Positions 1-8,699 of a stretch of 64,000 bases of DNA are shown here, piece by piece. Origin of the DNA: Thermoplasmata archaeon (lineage in GTDB: Archaea > Thermoplasmatota > Thermoplasmata > Thermoplasmatales > GCA-001856825); contig JAGDXP010000012.1 of assembly GCA_023256475.1 (NCBI GenBank), forward strand, positions 62,001 to 126,000, written 5' to 3'. Numbering within the stretch: the stretch's first letter is position 1; every line of letters begins with the position of its first letter. Under the pieces are notes generated by a model, which did no database searches, was not told the origin of the DNA, and saw only the letters and a program-made list of their open reading frames with translations. The translations under genes were made by a program, and so were the position numbers.

Positions 1-1
1 G

Positions 2-817
2 ATAGCATTTACAGGTTCCAATGAAGTTGGTAAGAGGATAAGCGAAGTTGCATCATCATCCGTTAAGAGATTATCACTTGAATTGGGTGGAAAGGCTCCA
101 TTCATAGTATTTGATGACGCAGACATCGATGCGGCAACTGAGGGTGCAGTCGTTGGGAGTCTTATAAATAATGGTCAGGACTGCTCTGCAGCTACAAGGA
201 TTTACGTCCATGAGAAGGTATTTGATAAATTCAAAGACCTATTGATAAAGAAATTGAATAATGTGGTAGTTGGAGATCCAAAGGATCCTAAAACAGATAT
301 CGGACCGATGATATCGAAAGAGCAGCTCAAAAAAGTGAAGGAATATATAGAAATTGGCAAGAAGGATGGAGAAGTGCTATTAGATGGGTCTTCATTTTCC
401 CTTGGAGATGGATTTTTCATAAGACCAACACTGATTTATACGGAAAACAACAAATCAAAGATTGTGCAGGAAGAAATTTTCGGACCGGTTCCTGTAATTT
501 TAAAGTTTAACACATATGAGGAGGTAATTGAGAAAGCAAATGATGTAATATATGGCCTTGGGTCTTCTGTGTGGACAAAGGATGTAAAGAAGGCCATGAA
601 TGTCGCAAAAGACCTAAGGTTTGGTACAGTATGGATTAATGATCATGCACCCATTCCCTCAGAACTACCGTGGTCACCAATGAGGAAATCAGGATACGGC
701 GCGTCAACATCCAAATATGCACTGGAGGAATTTACGGTTCTAAAGCATGTGTATGTGGATCTTACAGGGAAAGTAAGGAAGAGCTGGTACTATCAAATAT
801 ATGGTCAAAAGGAGTAA
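2..817 (+). CDS. Aldehyde dehydrogenase, C-terminal part (5' end outside window)
   Basis: This is the last 271 codons of an NAD(P)-dependent aldehyde dehydrogenase; the frame is open from base 2, so the start lies upstream of the window. The fragment begins inside the cofactor domain (FTGSNEVGKRI), carries the ELGGKAP motif with the general-base Glu, and has the catalytic Cys in NNGQDCSAATR. The NAD-contacting EEIFGPVPVI and the C-terminal PWSPMRKSGYG element are also present. The family oxidises aldehydes to acids in the cytoplasm. The QDC context and C-terminal motif resemble aminobutyraldehyde or other semialdehyde dehydrogenases, but the substrate cannot be read from sequence. The next gene is convergent, so it tells nothing about the pathway. 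Confidence 0.93.
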   Translation: MAFTGSNEVGKRISEVASSSVKRLSLELGGKAPFIVFDDADIDAATEGAVVGSLINNGQDCSAATRIYVHEKVFDKFKDLLIKKLNNVVVGDPKDPKTDIGPMISKEQLKKVKEYIEIGKKDGEVLLDGSSFSLGDGFFIRPTLIYTENNKSKIVQEEIFGPVPVILKFNTYEEVIEKANDVIYGLGSSVWTKDVKKAMNVAKDLRFGTVWINDHAPIPSELPWSPMRKSGYGASTSKYALEEFTVLKHVYVDLTGKVRKSWYYQIYGQKE

Positions 818-894
818 ATTTATTCTTTTACTTCATTATGGAAAAATAAGCATAGGGAATCAAATAAATTAAAAAATCAACAAAATTTAAGATT

Positions 895-2307
895 TCAGCT
901 GGGAGCACTTTCAGAAGTGGATTTTAGATTTTCTTCGGTTATCTCTTCCAGGGATGTGTTCTTGGTTTCCTTAAGGCCAAAGGATAGTAATCCACCAATC
1001 AGTGATATGACTGCCAGTCCCATGAGTACCTCTTTTAAGCCGTATTGGAGAAGTAAATAGGTGAAGTAGAATGTAGTTATGGCTGCACCGGCCTTTCCAG
1101 CTGCTGCTGAAATTCCATGTCCCGTAGTTCTAAATTTAACAGGATATATTTCAGCAGGAATTATGAATGTGGTTGTATTTGGTCCGAAATCTATGAAGAA
1201 GAAGGTCAATGCGTAGATGAAGAACATTAAATTCACTGGGAGCAAAAATCCAGTTATCTTGGTTCCCTTTGTAAGCATCTCGGAGGATACTATGAAATAC
1301 AGTATAGCCATTCCAAAGAACCCCAGGATCTGCAGAGTCTTTCTACCCAATTTATCAATAAGTGCCACTGCGGTAAAATACCCGAAGAAACCCACCATGA
1401 ATGGAACTCCAGCCAACACTATTTTCTGTTCAAGAGAGTGAGGTGGAATGATCTGGGATGTTATAGGTCCCGAGAATATTCCAGTTCCATAGAATGCTAT
1501 ATCCAATATGAACCAGCTTCCAGCAGTAACTATTAACATTTTCCAGTAATTGGATATGAATGTTTTAAAGTTGTTTACCTTTGTTTCGCTTATCACAGAG
1601 ACATTTGCATCTGACTTGACAAATTTTGCGGCTCTTTCCGCCTTCTCCTTATCTTTTAAAACGTATGCAGAATACCTTGGAGTTTCTGGCAATTTCCTTC
1701 TTAAATAGATCACTGCCATTGCTGGAATTGCACCAAAACCAAGCATAAGCCTCCATGCTAATTCTGGGGGCAGTGCGGCTACACTTCCCAGGCCAACTGC
1801 AACAGCAGTTAGGGAACCTATACCTTGATTGGCAAATACCAAGGCAATAAGCTTTCCTCTATCCTTGACGTTAGCATACTCACTCATAATGGTGGCACTC
1901 ACTGGATAGTCTCCCCCAATTCCTATACCAAGGATAAATCTGAATGCAAAAAGGGACCAATAATTCCAGGCAAATGCACTCAATATTGCACCAAGAGCAA
2001 GAATTGTTGCTTCTATTCCATATATTGACTTCCTTCCAAATTTATCGGCTAGGGTACCCCACATAAGCTGGCCTATTATAGCAGCAATTATGGCAGATGA
2101 GCCAATTAGGCCGCCACCTACTAGGGCATTTCCTGCAGATATGTGTATACTTGTGCCATAGTTGCCCTCCAACAATATTAACACTATACCTATTATGAAC
2201 AGGTCGTAGGCATCAGTGAAAAAACCCATGCCCGAGGTAAACCATATCTTCAGGTGTTGTAGTCCTAAAGGTACATTGTCAATGTCCTTGAATGTGTTTT
2301 GACCCAT
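895..2307 (-). CDS. MFS transporter, PHS/sugar-porter-like
   Basis: A 470-residue major facilitator carrier with about 12 hydrophobic segments. The N-terminus holds GMGFFTDAYDLFIIG, an arrangement typical of archaeal members close to the phosphate:H+ symporter (PHS) and sugar-porter branches. The loop 2-3 signature appears as GTLADKFGRKSIYG and the loop 8-9 repeat as ALIDKLGRKTLQ. The central cytoplasmic loop is long and charged. Such carriers in acidophiles usually run on the inward proton gradient and import organic acids, sugars or phosphate; the substrate here is unknown. It sits alone, convergent with the aldehyde dehydrogenase, and an Lrp-type regulator lies just upstream on the same strand. 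Confidence 0.88.
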   Translation of the reverse strand: MGQNTFKDIDNVPLGLQHLKIWFTSGMGFFTDAYDLFIIGIVLILLEGNYGTSIHISAGNALVGGGLIGSSAIIAAIIGQLMWGTLADKFGRKSIYGIEATILALGAILSAFAWNYWSLFAFRFILGIGIGGDYPVSATIMSEYANVKDRGKLIALVFANQGIGSLTAVAVGLGSVAALPPELAWRLMLGFGAIPAMAVIYLRRKLPETPRYSAYVLKDKEKAERAAKFVKSDANVSVISETKVNNFKTFISNYWKMLIVTAGSWFILDIAFYGTGIFSGPITSQIIPPHSLEQKIVLAGVPFMVGFFGYFTAVALIDKLGRKTLQILGFFGMAILYFIVSSEMLTKGTKITGFLLPVNLMFFIYALTFFFIDFGPNTTTFIIPAEIYPVKFRTTGHGISAAAGKAGAAITTFYFTYLLLQYGLKEVLMGLAVISLIGGLLSFGLKETKNTSLEEITEENLKSTSESAPS

Positions 2308-2405
2308 AATGGTAAATAATCATATACAAGTTAAGAAATGGGAATATATTGAAAGGTGCGTGAAGTTTAATACTTTCAGGTAATTTTTCTATAAAGAAAA
2401 AATAT

Positions 2406-2888
2406 TTATAGTTGGCTGTTGGAGCTTTCTTCTACAAAATTGATAAAGGAGAAATCCATTTCTTTATGTATTTCCAATATGGTTCTTGTGTCCGATCGTT
2501 CTATCTCAGGTATGGATGATAGTTTATCAAGAATTTTGGTGTATTCATCCTTATTCTTTGTGATTGTATAGATAATAAAATCTACATCACCCAATAGAAA
2601 ATAGATTGATACAACCCCTGGAATTTCTTTGAGCTTGGATGCGATTATATCCTTATAGTTTGGTCCGTATTTACCCCTTATCATGGTTAATGTTTGGAAC
2701 CCAAAACCAAGCTTTGTATAATCAATTTCAGCCCTAATTCTTTTAATGTATCCCTGTTCCTGTAAGTTCTTTATCCTCTTGCTTATGGCAGAAGGGGAAA
2801 ATAATCCGACCTTTAAACCTATTTCCTTTAGAGAAAGATTTGCATCCTCTTGAAGAATTTTTAAAATGCGAAGATCAAACACATCCAT
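2406..2888 (-). CDS. Lrp/AsnC-family transcription regulator
   Basis: A 160-residue regulator. The N-terminal winged helix-turn-helix starts with MDVFDLRILKILQEDANLSL, the usual Lrp opening, and is followed by a RAM-like ligand domain (TMIRGKYGPNYKDI, then GDVDFIIYTITKN). The frame is open further upstream to 2975, but that extension is not Lrp-like and would run into the pyruvate kinase gene, so the ATG at 2888 is preferred. It follows pyruvate kinase by about 50 bp on the same strand and precedes the MFS carrier, so either may be its target. Lrp proteins bind DNA as dimers or octamers and sense amino acids or other small ligands; the effector is not predictable. Confidence 0.87.
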   Translation of the reverse strand: MDVFDLRILKILQEDANLSLKEIGLKVGLFSPSAISKRIKNLQEQGYIKRIRAEIDYTKLGFGFQTLTMIRGKYGPNYKDIIASKLKEIPGVVSIYFLLGDVDFIIYTITKNKDEYTKILDKLSSIPEIERSDTRTILEIHKEMDFSFINFVEESSNSQL

Positions 2889-2938
2889 GCTCGAATATAG
2901 AAGATTAAAGTATAAATTTTTTTGATTATACCCTTCAT

Positions 2939-4564
2939 TCAACAATATAATATCCCAGTTTCCCCATCTAAACAAACATTTTTTCCATCCTCTGGAATAA
3001 ATTTGAAATTAAAATTAGTGCATATGCCTATACCCCTCTCGATTAATCTATCCTTCAAGCTGTTGGGTGGTTCAAACTGGAATAGGACAATCTTGGCTTC
3101 ATTGGGTAAATTCTCTGTATATTGGACAATATGCTTACCAAACTCACCACATAACGTTTTGCCCCTATACTGTCCTCGGCCTATAAATTCACCATTTATG
3201 TGTATCTTAACATCATTTGTCCCACCGAATATAAAATAGTCTTCTCCAGATACAATAACGAACTTCCTACCCTTCTCAAATGCTATCTTTTCTGATATTT
3301 CTTTAACATATGCTGAAACGTCATTGTTTTCATTGAAATTTACGAGAACAGGGGTTACATTATGGTATGCGAGCATCTGTCTATATAATCCCTCATTGTA
3401 GGTGATTCCGTAAATATTATTTCGTGGTCTCAAGGATGAAATTATCTTAATTGTGGAACCGTTCTTGGTAAATGCCACAATGTCAATTCCCAGATTATCG
3501 CTTATAAGAGACGCAGACTCTCCCATGGAGAAGGAGATTGGGTTGTAATCATAATTTTCCACATTTGCCTTGAAACTTTGGAACTCCTCGGAGTAATTTA
3601 TGGTATCAATCAGGAACTTTACTGCCTCTATAGGATAGTTACCAATTGCAGTTTCATCCGTGAGCAAAAAGGAATCAACTCCATCATAAACTGCATTGGT
3701 TATATCGGATACTTCAGCTCTTGTGGGCTCATCCCTCAGAACCATAGACTCCAGTATCTGTGTGGCCAGTATAACCTGCTTACCCATCCTCTTTACCTCT
3801 TGAGTAATCCTTTTTTGAGCTACAGCAACCTCATTTAATGGTAATTCTACTCCCAAATCTCCTCGGGCTACCATTACAAAATCACTATACCTAGATATAT
3901 TTGAAGAATTTTTTACCCCAATTGCAGTTTCAATCTTTGCAACAACCAATTGGTTGCCACCGAATTCAGTTATAATATCTCTCAGAGATTTTACATCTTC
4001 TTCATCCTGGGTAAAAGATAATGCAAAAAAGTCTACACCTTGATTCACTCCTTCCCGCAGGAATTGCTTATCCCTTTCCGTTAAGGAACCTAAATCCAAT
4101 TTTATTCCGGGTACATTGACTCTTGCTTTTGATCTCAAAATTCCATTGTCCAAGGATTCAGATATTATAAGGTTATCATCATTGCCTATAACCCTAAGCC
4201 TTATCTTTCCATCATTAAGATAGATAATGTCACCTGCATTAAGCTGCTTAAGTATTTCATTGTTGTTTAATTGAATATCTCCTTTCTCACCTATTTTGTA
4301 TTTATAGCCCTTAAAAATCTGAAATTGCCCTTTGGGGAAATCGTTAGCCCTTAATTCTGGGCCCTTTAAATCAATCATAACCGCAAATTCATTTCTCGAT
4401 TCATAGGCTCCTTGTATTAATCTTATGTAATTACCTATATCTGCAATATCCATGTGTGCACTGTTAAATCTAAAATTTTTTATGCCTAAATTTCTGAGTT
4501 GAAGGAGCTTTTCATGATCCATAATGGATGGGCCCAGGGTTACAATTATTTTGGATTTCATCAA
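2939..4564 (-). CDS. pyk: Pyruvate kinase with C-terminal extension
   Basis: This enzyme converts phosphoenolpyruvate and ADP to pyruvate and ATP at the end of glycolysis. Family motifs are clear: KIIVTLGPS at the N-terminus, IDLKGPELR, VVAKIETAIG, VMVARGDLGVELP and ILATQILESM. At 541 residues it is longer than the usual 470-480. The last ~100 residues (from about IFGGTNDVKIHING to GETGILYC) form an extra domain that ends like the PEP-utiliser mobile domains of some bacillar enzymes, but I see no phospho-His motif. The monovalent-cation loop reads RFNSAH rather than RxNFSH, and the usual DTKGPE is DLKGPE, so two side chains that normally bind K+ appear changed. It is divergent from the small gene at 4670; ATG at 4564 or 4561 is possible. 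Confidence 0.93.
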   Translation of the reverse strand: MMKSKIIVTLGPSIMDHEKLLQLRNLGIKNFRFNSAHMDIADIGNYIRLIQGAYESRNEFAVMIDLKGPELRANDFPKGQFQIFKGYKYKIGEKGDIQLNNNEILKQLNAGDIIYLNDGKIRLRVIGNDDNLIISESLDNGILRSKARVNVPGIKLDLGSLTERDKQFLREGVNQGVDFFALSFTQDEEDVKSLRDIITEFGGNQLVVAKIETAIGVKNSSNISRYSDFVMVARGDLGVELPLNEVAVAQKRITQEVKRMGKQVILATQILESMVLRDEPTRAEVSDITNAVYDGVDSFLLTDETAIGNYPIEAVKFLIDTINYSEEFQSFKANVENYDYNPISFSMGESASLISDNLGIDIVAFTKNGSTIKIISSLRPRNNIYGITYNEGLYRQMLAYHNVTPVLVNFNENNDVSAYVKEISEKIAFEKGRKFVIVSGEDYFIFGGTNDVKIHINGEFIGRGQYRGKTLCGEFGKHIVQYTENLPNEAKIVLFQFEPPNSLKDRLIERGIGICTNFNFKFIPEDGKNVCLDGETGILYC

Positions 4565-4669
4565 ATGAGATAATTTAATCTAAAGTTTATCTTTTTGGGG
4601 CCGCTTCAAACTTTTTAAAATATAAGTATATAGAAACAATCCGGAAATACGAACGCCACAGAACTTACT

Positions 4670-4939
4670 TTGAATGCTGTAAAATGTCCACTTTGCAATT
4701 TCCTACATAATTACAAGGTTACTGTAAAGTATGATACCACTCCTCCGGAGGATGGTAAACCTTACTTCAACATGGCTAAAACAATTGAAAATGTTAATGG
4801 AAAATTAATGGAGATCACAGTATACGAAATCGAAGCAAGATGCCCCTATCGTGGTATCCCCTTTAGGATTCTAGTAGATCCAAAGCTGCCAGAGGGAACA
4901 TACCCAGTTGAGTTCATTGTGGAGGCAATATTTCCATAG
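4670..4939 (+). CDS. Small Cys-containing protein of unknown function
   Basis: An 89-residue protein that I do not recognise. It opens with a CPLC pair and has one further Cys in RCPYRG, so it could carry a half zinc site. The remainder looks beta-rich with no membrane segment. The only usable start in frame is TTG at 4670; an in-frame stop at 4631 rules out a longer protein. An AT-rich TATA-like stretch (about 4611-4632) precedes it. Its 3' end overlaps the convergent nicotinamidase-like gene by 26 bp. Steady codon use and sensible composition favour a real gene, but the TTG start keeps confidence moderate. Confidence 0.6.
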   Translation: MNAVKCPLCNFLHNYKVTVKYDTTPPEDGKPYFNMAKTIENVNGKLMEITVYEIEARCPYRGIPFRILVDPKLPEGTYPVEFIVEAIFP

Positions 4940-5477
4940 CCTTGTTTGCTTTTAAAATATTTTCTAACTGGTTAATTGATATAACCTCAGTTCCATAGAC
5001 TTTCTTATAATAATTTTCCCAGTTTTTATCTATGTATGCTGCCACTGCCTCCTTGATAACGAATGTCCTATATCCTCTGAAAAATGCATCGGCCACAGTG
5101 TGCCTGACGCATATATCTGCATCAAGACCTATGAAAAACAGTGAATTGGCATTAAGTGCTCTTAGATAATTGTCTAAAATAGTCCCATAAAAACCGCTAT
5201 ACGTATGTTTATTGATAACTATATCTCCTTTTTCCGGTTTCAATTCATCAATTATCTCTGAAGAGGGATCATTTTCCATAGAATGGTTACCCCAGACATC
5301 AAGTTCGAAATCTAGAGGAGTATGAGAATCTTTAAGATAAACTATTTTTTCTCCAAATCTTCTAAAATTACCCACAGCCAAAACAGATGGCTCTACAACG
5401 GCCTTAGATTGCTCCGTACTCAGCCTTCCACGTACGAATTCATTTACCATATCAACAACTATCAAGACCGGCTTCAT
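4914..5477 (-). CDS. Isochorismatase/nicotinamidase-family cysteine hydrolase
   Basis: A 187-residue hydrolase of the isochorismatase fold. The catalytic triad is visible as Asp in VVDMVNEF, Lys in VINKHTYSGF and Cys in GLDADICVRHT; KDSHTP supplies a likely metal-binding stretch. The sequence is strikingly like Thermoplasma TA0454, the structurally characterised archaeal member. Nicotinamidases deamidate nicotinamide to nicotinate for NAD salvage, so that is the most likely role, though other amides are possible. The ATG at 5477 gives the family-like start MKPVLIVVDM; an ATG three codons earlier (5486) is the alternative. It follows the histidine phosphatase gene on the same strand by about 20 bp, so the two probably share a transcript. 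Confidence 0.9.
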   Translation of the reverse strand: MKPVLIVVDMVNEFVRGRLSTEQSKAVVEPSVLAVGNFRRFGEKIVYLKDSHTPLDFELDVWGNHSMENDPSSEIIDELKPEKGDIVINKHTYSGFYGTILDNYLRALNANSLFFIGLDADICVRHTVADAFFRGYRTFVIKEAVAAYIDKNWENYYKKVYGTEVISINQLENILKANKAMEILPPQ

Positions 5478-5499
5478 AATGTACATATCTAATTGTCAA

Positions 5500-5961
5500 T
5501 CATATATCTTTCGAACACGTGTTCGAGTAAATGATGGATGGTTGTATCACAGCAATTATCTTGGGCTCCTCCATAATTTCCAAATAGATAAAGCCAGAAG
5601 GTTCCAGGTCCACATCACACAAATCCAATTTATGGAGAATAATATCAATCTGAGGTTTATGAGTAACCAAAATAGAGTTTATTCCTTTAGCCAACAAATC
5701 ATCTAAAAAGGAGTCCACTTCATTGTAACTGCTTTTCTCATCCAATGAGTCAGAAATCCTAATTCTAGAAGCATCTATTATATAGCTTGAGGTCTGAATA
5801 CATCTTTTTGCCGGGCTTGAAAATACCTCATAATCTTCCCTTCTGAAAATATTCTTTAGTATCTCAACGGATTTTAACAACCTGTCGATTCCGTGAGTTG
5901 ATAGAGGTTTTTCCGGTAAATTCCTGTCGTATTCTCCATGCCTCATTAGTATCAATTTCAC
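5500..5961 (-). CDS. Histidine phosphatase superfamily protein (SixA-like)
   Basis: A 153-residue phosphatase. The phospho-accepting His lies in LILMRHGEYD at the N-terminus and the second catalytic His in SILVTHKPQI near residue 100. The Arg of SSPAKRCIQTS (about residue 55) completes the phosphate pocket. Size and layout match SixA-type phosphohistidine phosphatases rather than phosphoglycerate mutase, but the natural substrate is unknown. It is first in a likely two-gene transcript with the nicotinamidase-like gene. A perfect 16-bp palindrome falls within its last codons. Confidence 0.85.
   Translation of the reverse strand: MKLILMRHGEYDRNLPEKPLSTHGIDRLLKSVEILKNIFRREDYEVFSSPAKRCIQTSSYIIDASRIRISDSLDEKSSYNEVDSFLDDLLAKGINSILVTHKPQIDIILHKLDLCDVDLEPSGFIYLEIMEEPKIIAVIQPSIIYSNTCSKDI
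5511..5526. repeat. Perfect 16-bp palindrome upstream of the nicotinamidase-like gene
   Basis: TCGAACACGTGTTCGA is its own reverse complement. It lies inside the final codons of the histidine phosphatase gene, about 34 bp before the ATG of the next gene on that strand. It could be an operator for a dimeric regulator. One such palindrome is expected by chance in roughly this much sequence, so position is the only support. Confidence 0.3.
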
Positions 5962-5997
5962 AATTTATGAAATACCTCATGGAATTTGTAGTAATTT

Positions 5998-6450
5998 ATG
6001 ATGGATAAATCATATATTCGTAATCATACTTTTATTTCAATGAATCTTTCAGTTAAAGGATATAAAGACAAAGATGGAGAACGTTCACTACCATTAAGAG
6101 GCATCACAATTTACAGAATTCAAGATAATCACGCTATGAAAAACGTAAATGGCATTGCAGAGTATTCGAAAATTTGCTTAGATATCGGAGAAAATGGACA
6201 AAGACTTATAATTAGATACAAAATAGATCATAGAGATTCTTACTCTTCAACCTACAGATTTAATGCAATAACCAAAGCGGAATATGATATCTTACCAAAT
6301 TTTTCAGCGACCTATCTTAAAAGAAGGAATATTCTTGAAATCGCTAAGCGAAATTCTCATACAATAAGGTTAACTGATCAATCTATAGAAATTGGAATGG
6401 CTTCATTCTATAAGTCAAATGACTCAGATATTAGCAGGAGGGTGAATTGA
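5998..6450 (+). CDS. Hypothetical protein, first gene of an ABC exporter operon
   Basis: A 150-residue soluble protein that I do not recognise. It is rich in Lys, Arg, Ile and Asn, has no transmembrane segment and no Cys pair, and looks mixed alpha/beta. Its stop is directly followed by the ATG of the ABC ATPase gene, and the GGAGGGTGA stretch at its 3' end supplies that gene's ribosome binding site. Tight spacing argues for co-expression with the exporter. A regulatory or substrate-related role for the transporter is possible but is only inference. ATG at 5998 or 6001 can be the start. Confidence 0.7.
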   Translation: MMDKSYIRNHTFISMNLSVKGYKDKDGERSLPLRGITIYRIQDNHAMKNVNGIAEYSKICLDIGENGQRLIIRYKIDHRDSYSSTYRFNAITKAEYDILPNFSATYLKRRNILEIAKRNSHTIRLTDQSIEIGMASFYKSNDSDISRRVN

Positions 6451-7443
6451 ATGTATTCAGTTGAAACTTTCAATCTTACGAAGTTTTATTCAAATGGAAT
6501 AAAAGCCGTTGATAAGATAAATCTACAGATAAATGAGGGGGAAATATATGGTCTATTAGGGCCTAATGGAGCCGGGAAGACAACTACAATAAAGATGCTA
6601 ACTACGGCATTAAAACCTACGGAAGGCACTGCCAAGGTGGCCGGTTTCGATATTATAAAGGAATCCATGATGGTTAGGAGGAATGTTGGAATAGTTCCTC
6701 AGGATCTTACTGCTGATGAGGATTTAACTGGAATAGAAAATCTATTGATGGTTTCAAGATTCTATAATGTACCATATGGAAGGGCAAAGGAAAGTATTGA
6801 TAGACTTGTAAAATTGGTAGATTTAAAGGATGCCATAAATAAGCCGGTGGGGCAATATTCTGGTGGAATGAGGCGAAGACTTGAATTAATAATGGGCCTA
6901 GTTCATAATCCCAAAGTGCTTTTCCTGGATGAACCTACTCTAGGGCTTGACGTCCAGACAAGATCACTGATGTGGGAATACATCAGGAATATCCAGCAAC
7001 TTCAGAATATAACAATCATTCTAACTAGCCATTATCTGGAAGAGGTGGATGCCCTCTCAAATCGTCTATCCATTATTAACAAGGGTAAAATAGTAGTAAC
7101 AGGCACTCCAGAAGAATTAAAAAAGAGCATAGGGGGTGATATAGTTATGCTAACATTCAAGTATGGCAAAGAAGCTTTGCAAGCAGCAGATATTTTGAAA
7201 TCATATAAAGCTTCAAGAATTACTGAGCTCACAATAAAAATAAAATCATCTGATTTCTCGAAAGATTCTCAGATTATTCTGAGTATACTGAAGCAATCCA
7301 ATCTTGAACCTATAAGAATACAGGTGGAAAAACCATCCTTGGACACAGTTTTCCTAGAATATGTGGGAAGGAGTTTGCCTGAAGAGGAAGGAGATTCAGA
7401 TTCAAGGAAAATGATGCTAATGATGAGGAGGCTGAGAAGGTGA
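6451..7443 (+). CDS. ABC transporter ATP-binding protein (DrrA/CcmA type)
   Basis: A 330-residue ATPase subunit. It has Walker A GPNGAGKTT at residues 37-45, a Q-loop near GIVPQDL, the signature YSGGMRRR near residue 140, Walker B VLFLDEPTLGLD, and the switch His in LTSHYLEE. A C-terminal region of about 100 residues after the nucleotide-binding domain is typical of the DrrA-like exporter group. It works with the ABC-2 permease encoded next, whose GTG start overlaps this gene's stop by four bases. Such systems export drugs, lipids or polysaccharides from the cytoplasm; the cargo is unknown. Confidence 0.93.
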   Translation: MYSVETFNLTKFYSNGIKAVDKINLQINEGEIYGLLGPNGAGKTTTIKMLTTALKPTEGTAKVAGFDIIKESMMVRRNVGIVPQDLTADEDLTGIENLLMVSRFYNVPYGRAKESIDRLVKLVDLKDAINKPVGQYSGGMRRRLELIMGLVHNPKVLFLDEPTLGLDVQTRSLMWEYIRNIQQLQNITIILTSHYLEEVDALSNRLSIINKGKIVVTGTPEELKKSIGGDIVMLTFKYGKEALQAADILKSYKASRITELTIKIKSSDFSKDSQIILSILKQSNLEPIRIQVEKPSLDTVFLEYVGRSLPEEEGDSDSRKMMLMMRRLRR

Positions 7444-8243
7444 GCGGCTTAATTCCACTCACAATGAGAGAAATTAAGAAATGGTACAGAAATCCAATTT
7501 TCTTCGTTGTCGGTCTCTTGCAACCTCTATTTTGGATAGCATTGTTCGGAAGTGCTTTTGACATAACTAGAGCCGTCCCACAGTATTCATTCTATATATT
7601 GCAAGGAGCTCCCGACTACATAACTTTCATTATTGGTGGTATAGCTACAACTACGGCACTATTTACCGGAATGTTTGCAGGAATGAATATTATATGGGAC
7701 AGAAGATTAGGTCCATTAAGCAGGTTCTTGGCCTCACCAATAAGAAGGAGTTCCATTGTTATGTCCAAGGTTCTAGGTGCGACAGTTAGAATAATGGTTC
7801 AGGTTCTAATATTGTTTGTAGCAGCTCTGTTACTTCCTTCAGGTCTAATATTGCCAAAGGGTTTCAATATTATTGATGTCTTCATAATTGCACTGACAGT
7901 ATTGTTAATTGGAATTCTTTTTGCATCATTATTTTCTGCAATAGCCATAAGAATAACCAGACAAGAAACAATAATGGGAATTGTTAACCTGGTTAATCTA
8001 CCACTCATGTTTGCAAGCTACGCTTTATTTCCAAAGAACTTGATGGCACCTTGGATAGGAGATATAGCACAATATAATCCAGTCTCCTGGTCTGCCGTCA
8101 TAATAAGGACTCTAGTAATAAACGGCAAATTATCAGGAGCACAATGGAGCACAGTATTGAATAACTTAATCTATTTGATATCGACAACAATATTGGTGGT
8201 ATTGATTACAATAATACTGGCTGAAAAGGAAATTAGAAACTAA
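7440..8243 (+). CDS. ABC-2 type permease
   Basis: A 267-residue membrane subunit with about six hydrophobic helices, of the ABC-2 family that pairs with DrrA-like ATPases. The charged stretch IIWDRRLGPLSRFLASPIRR between helices 2 and 3 is the typical cytoplasmic coupling motif. It starts with GTG inside the end of the ATPase gene (overlap of four bases), so translational coupling is likely. The operon appears to end here; the next gene begins after about 110 bp. Confidence 0.92.
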   Translation: MSGLIPLTMREIKKWYRNPIFFVVGLLQPLFWIALFGSAFDITRAVPQYSFYILQGAPDYITFIIGGIATTTALFTGMFAGMNIIWDRRLGPLSRFLASPIRRSSIVMSKVLGATVRIMVQVLILFVAALLLPSGLILPKGFNIIDVFIIALTVLLIGILFASLFSAIAIRITRQETIMGIVNLVNLPLMFASYALFPKNLMAPWIGDIAQYNPVSWSAVIIRTLVINGKLSGAQWSTVLNNLIYLISTTILVVLITIILAEKEIRN

Positions 8244-8357
8244 TCTTTTTGAATTCTTTTGAATCATTAATAGCATGCCAGAGTTTTAATTGAAAGGGGA
8301 TATCAAATTTGTATAACATTGATCATTATTTAAATATGGAATGTTAATAGGTTCCCG

Positions 8358-8636
8358 ATGGATGTCCTTACAATAATCCTCTTGTTCTTTGGTGGGCTGT
8401 TTCTGGGGCTAGCAATAAAGAAGGGAGTGGTATCTATAATTCTATTTATAATTGCAGTACTGATATTGTCATATGCAGGTATACACTTTGCCAACATATC
8501 TTATTATAGTGTTTTACATATTATATTCTATGAATTCAATAAACATTTTTCAATAATGTATTCGAATATGCCCTCACTTGGCACGGATTTTATTGTATTC
8601 ATAATAGGATTTGCACTAGGGCTGTGGAAAGGCTAA
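8358..8636 (+). CDS. Small membrane protein
   Basis: A 92-residue, very hydrophobic protein with about three predicted transmembrane helices (roughly residues 3-20, 23-45 and 76-90) and a more polar loop between the second and third. I recognise no family. It is separated from the ABC operon by about 110 bp with its own AT-rich upstream stretch, and converges on the symporter gene. Confidence 0.65.
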   Translation: MDVLTIILLFFGGLFLGLAIKKGVVSIILFIIAVLILSYAGIHFANISYYSVLHIIFYEFNKHFSIMYSNMPSLGTDFIVFIIGFALGLWKG

Positions 8637-8699
8637 TTATGGAATTGTAATTTTAAGATTTAAACTATTTAAAAATTTCAAAAAAATTAATGAAAATAC

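Noticed and set aside
202-420. Open frame on the opposite strand of the aldehyde dehydrogenase
   Set aside because: It lies wholly inside a conserved gene and has low-complexity Ser/Phe composition typical of antisense frames. Many similar frames (for example 23581-24096, 46397-46804, 55457-55942) were dropped for the same reason.
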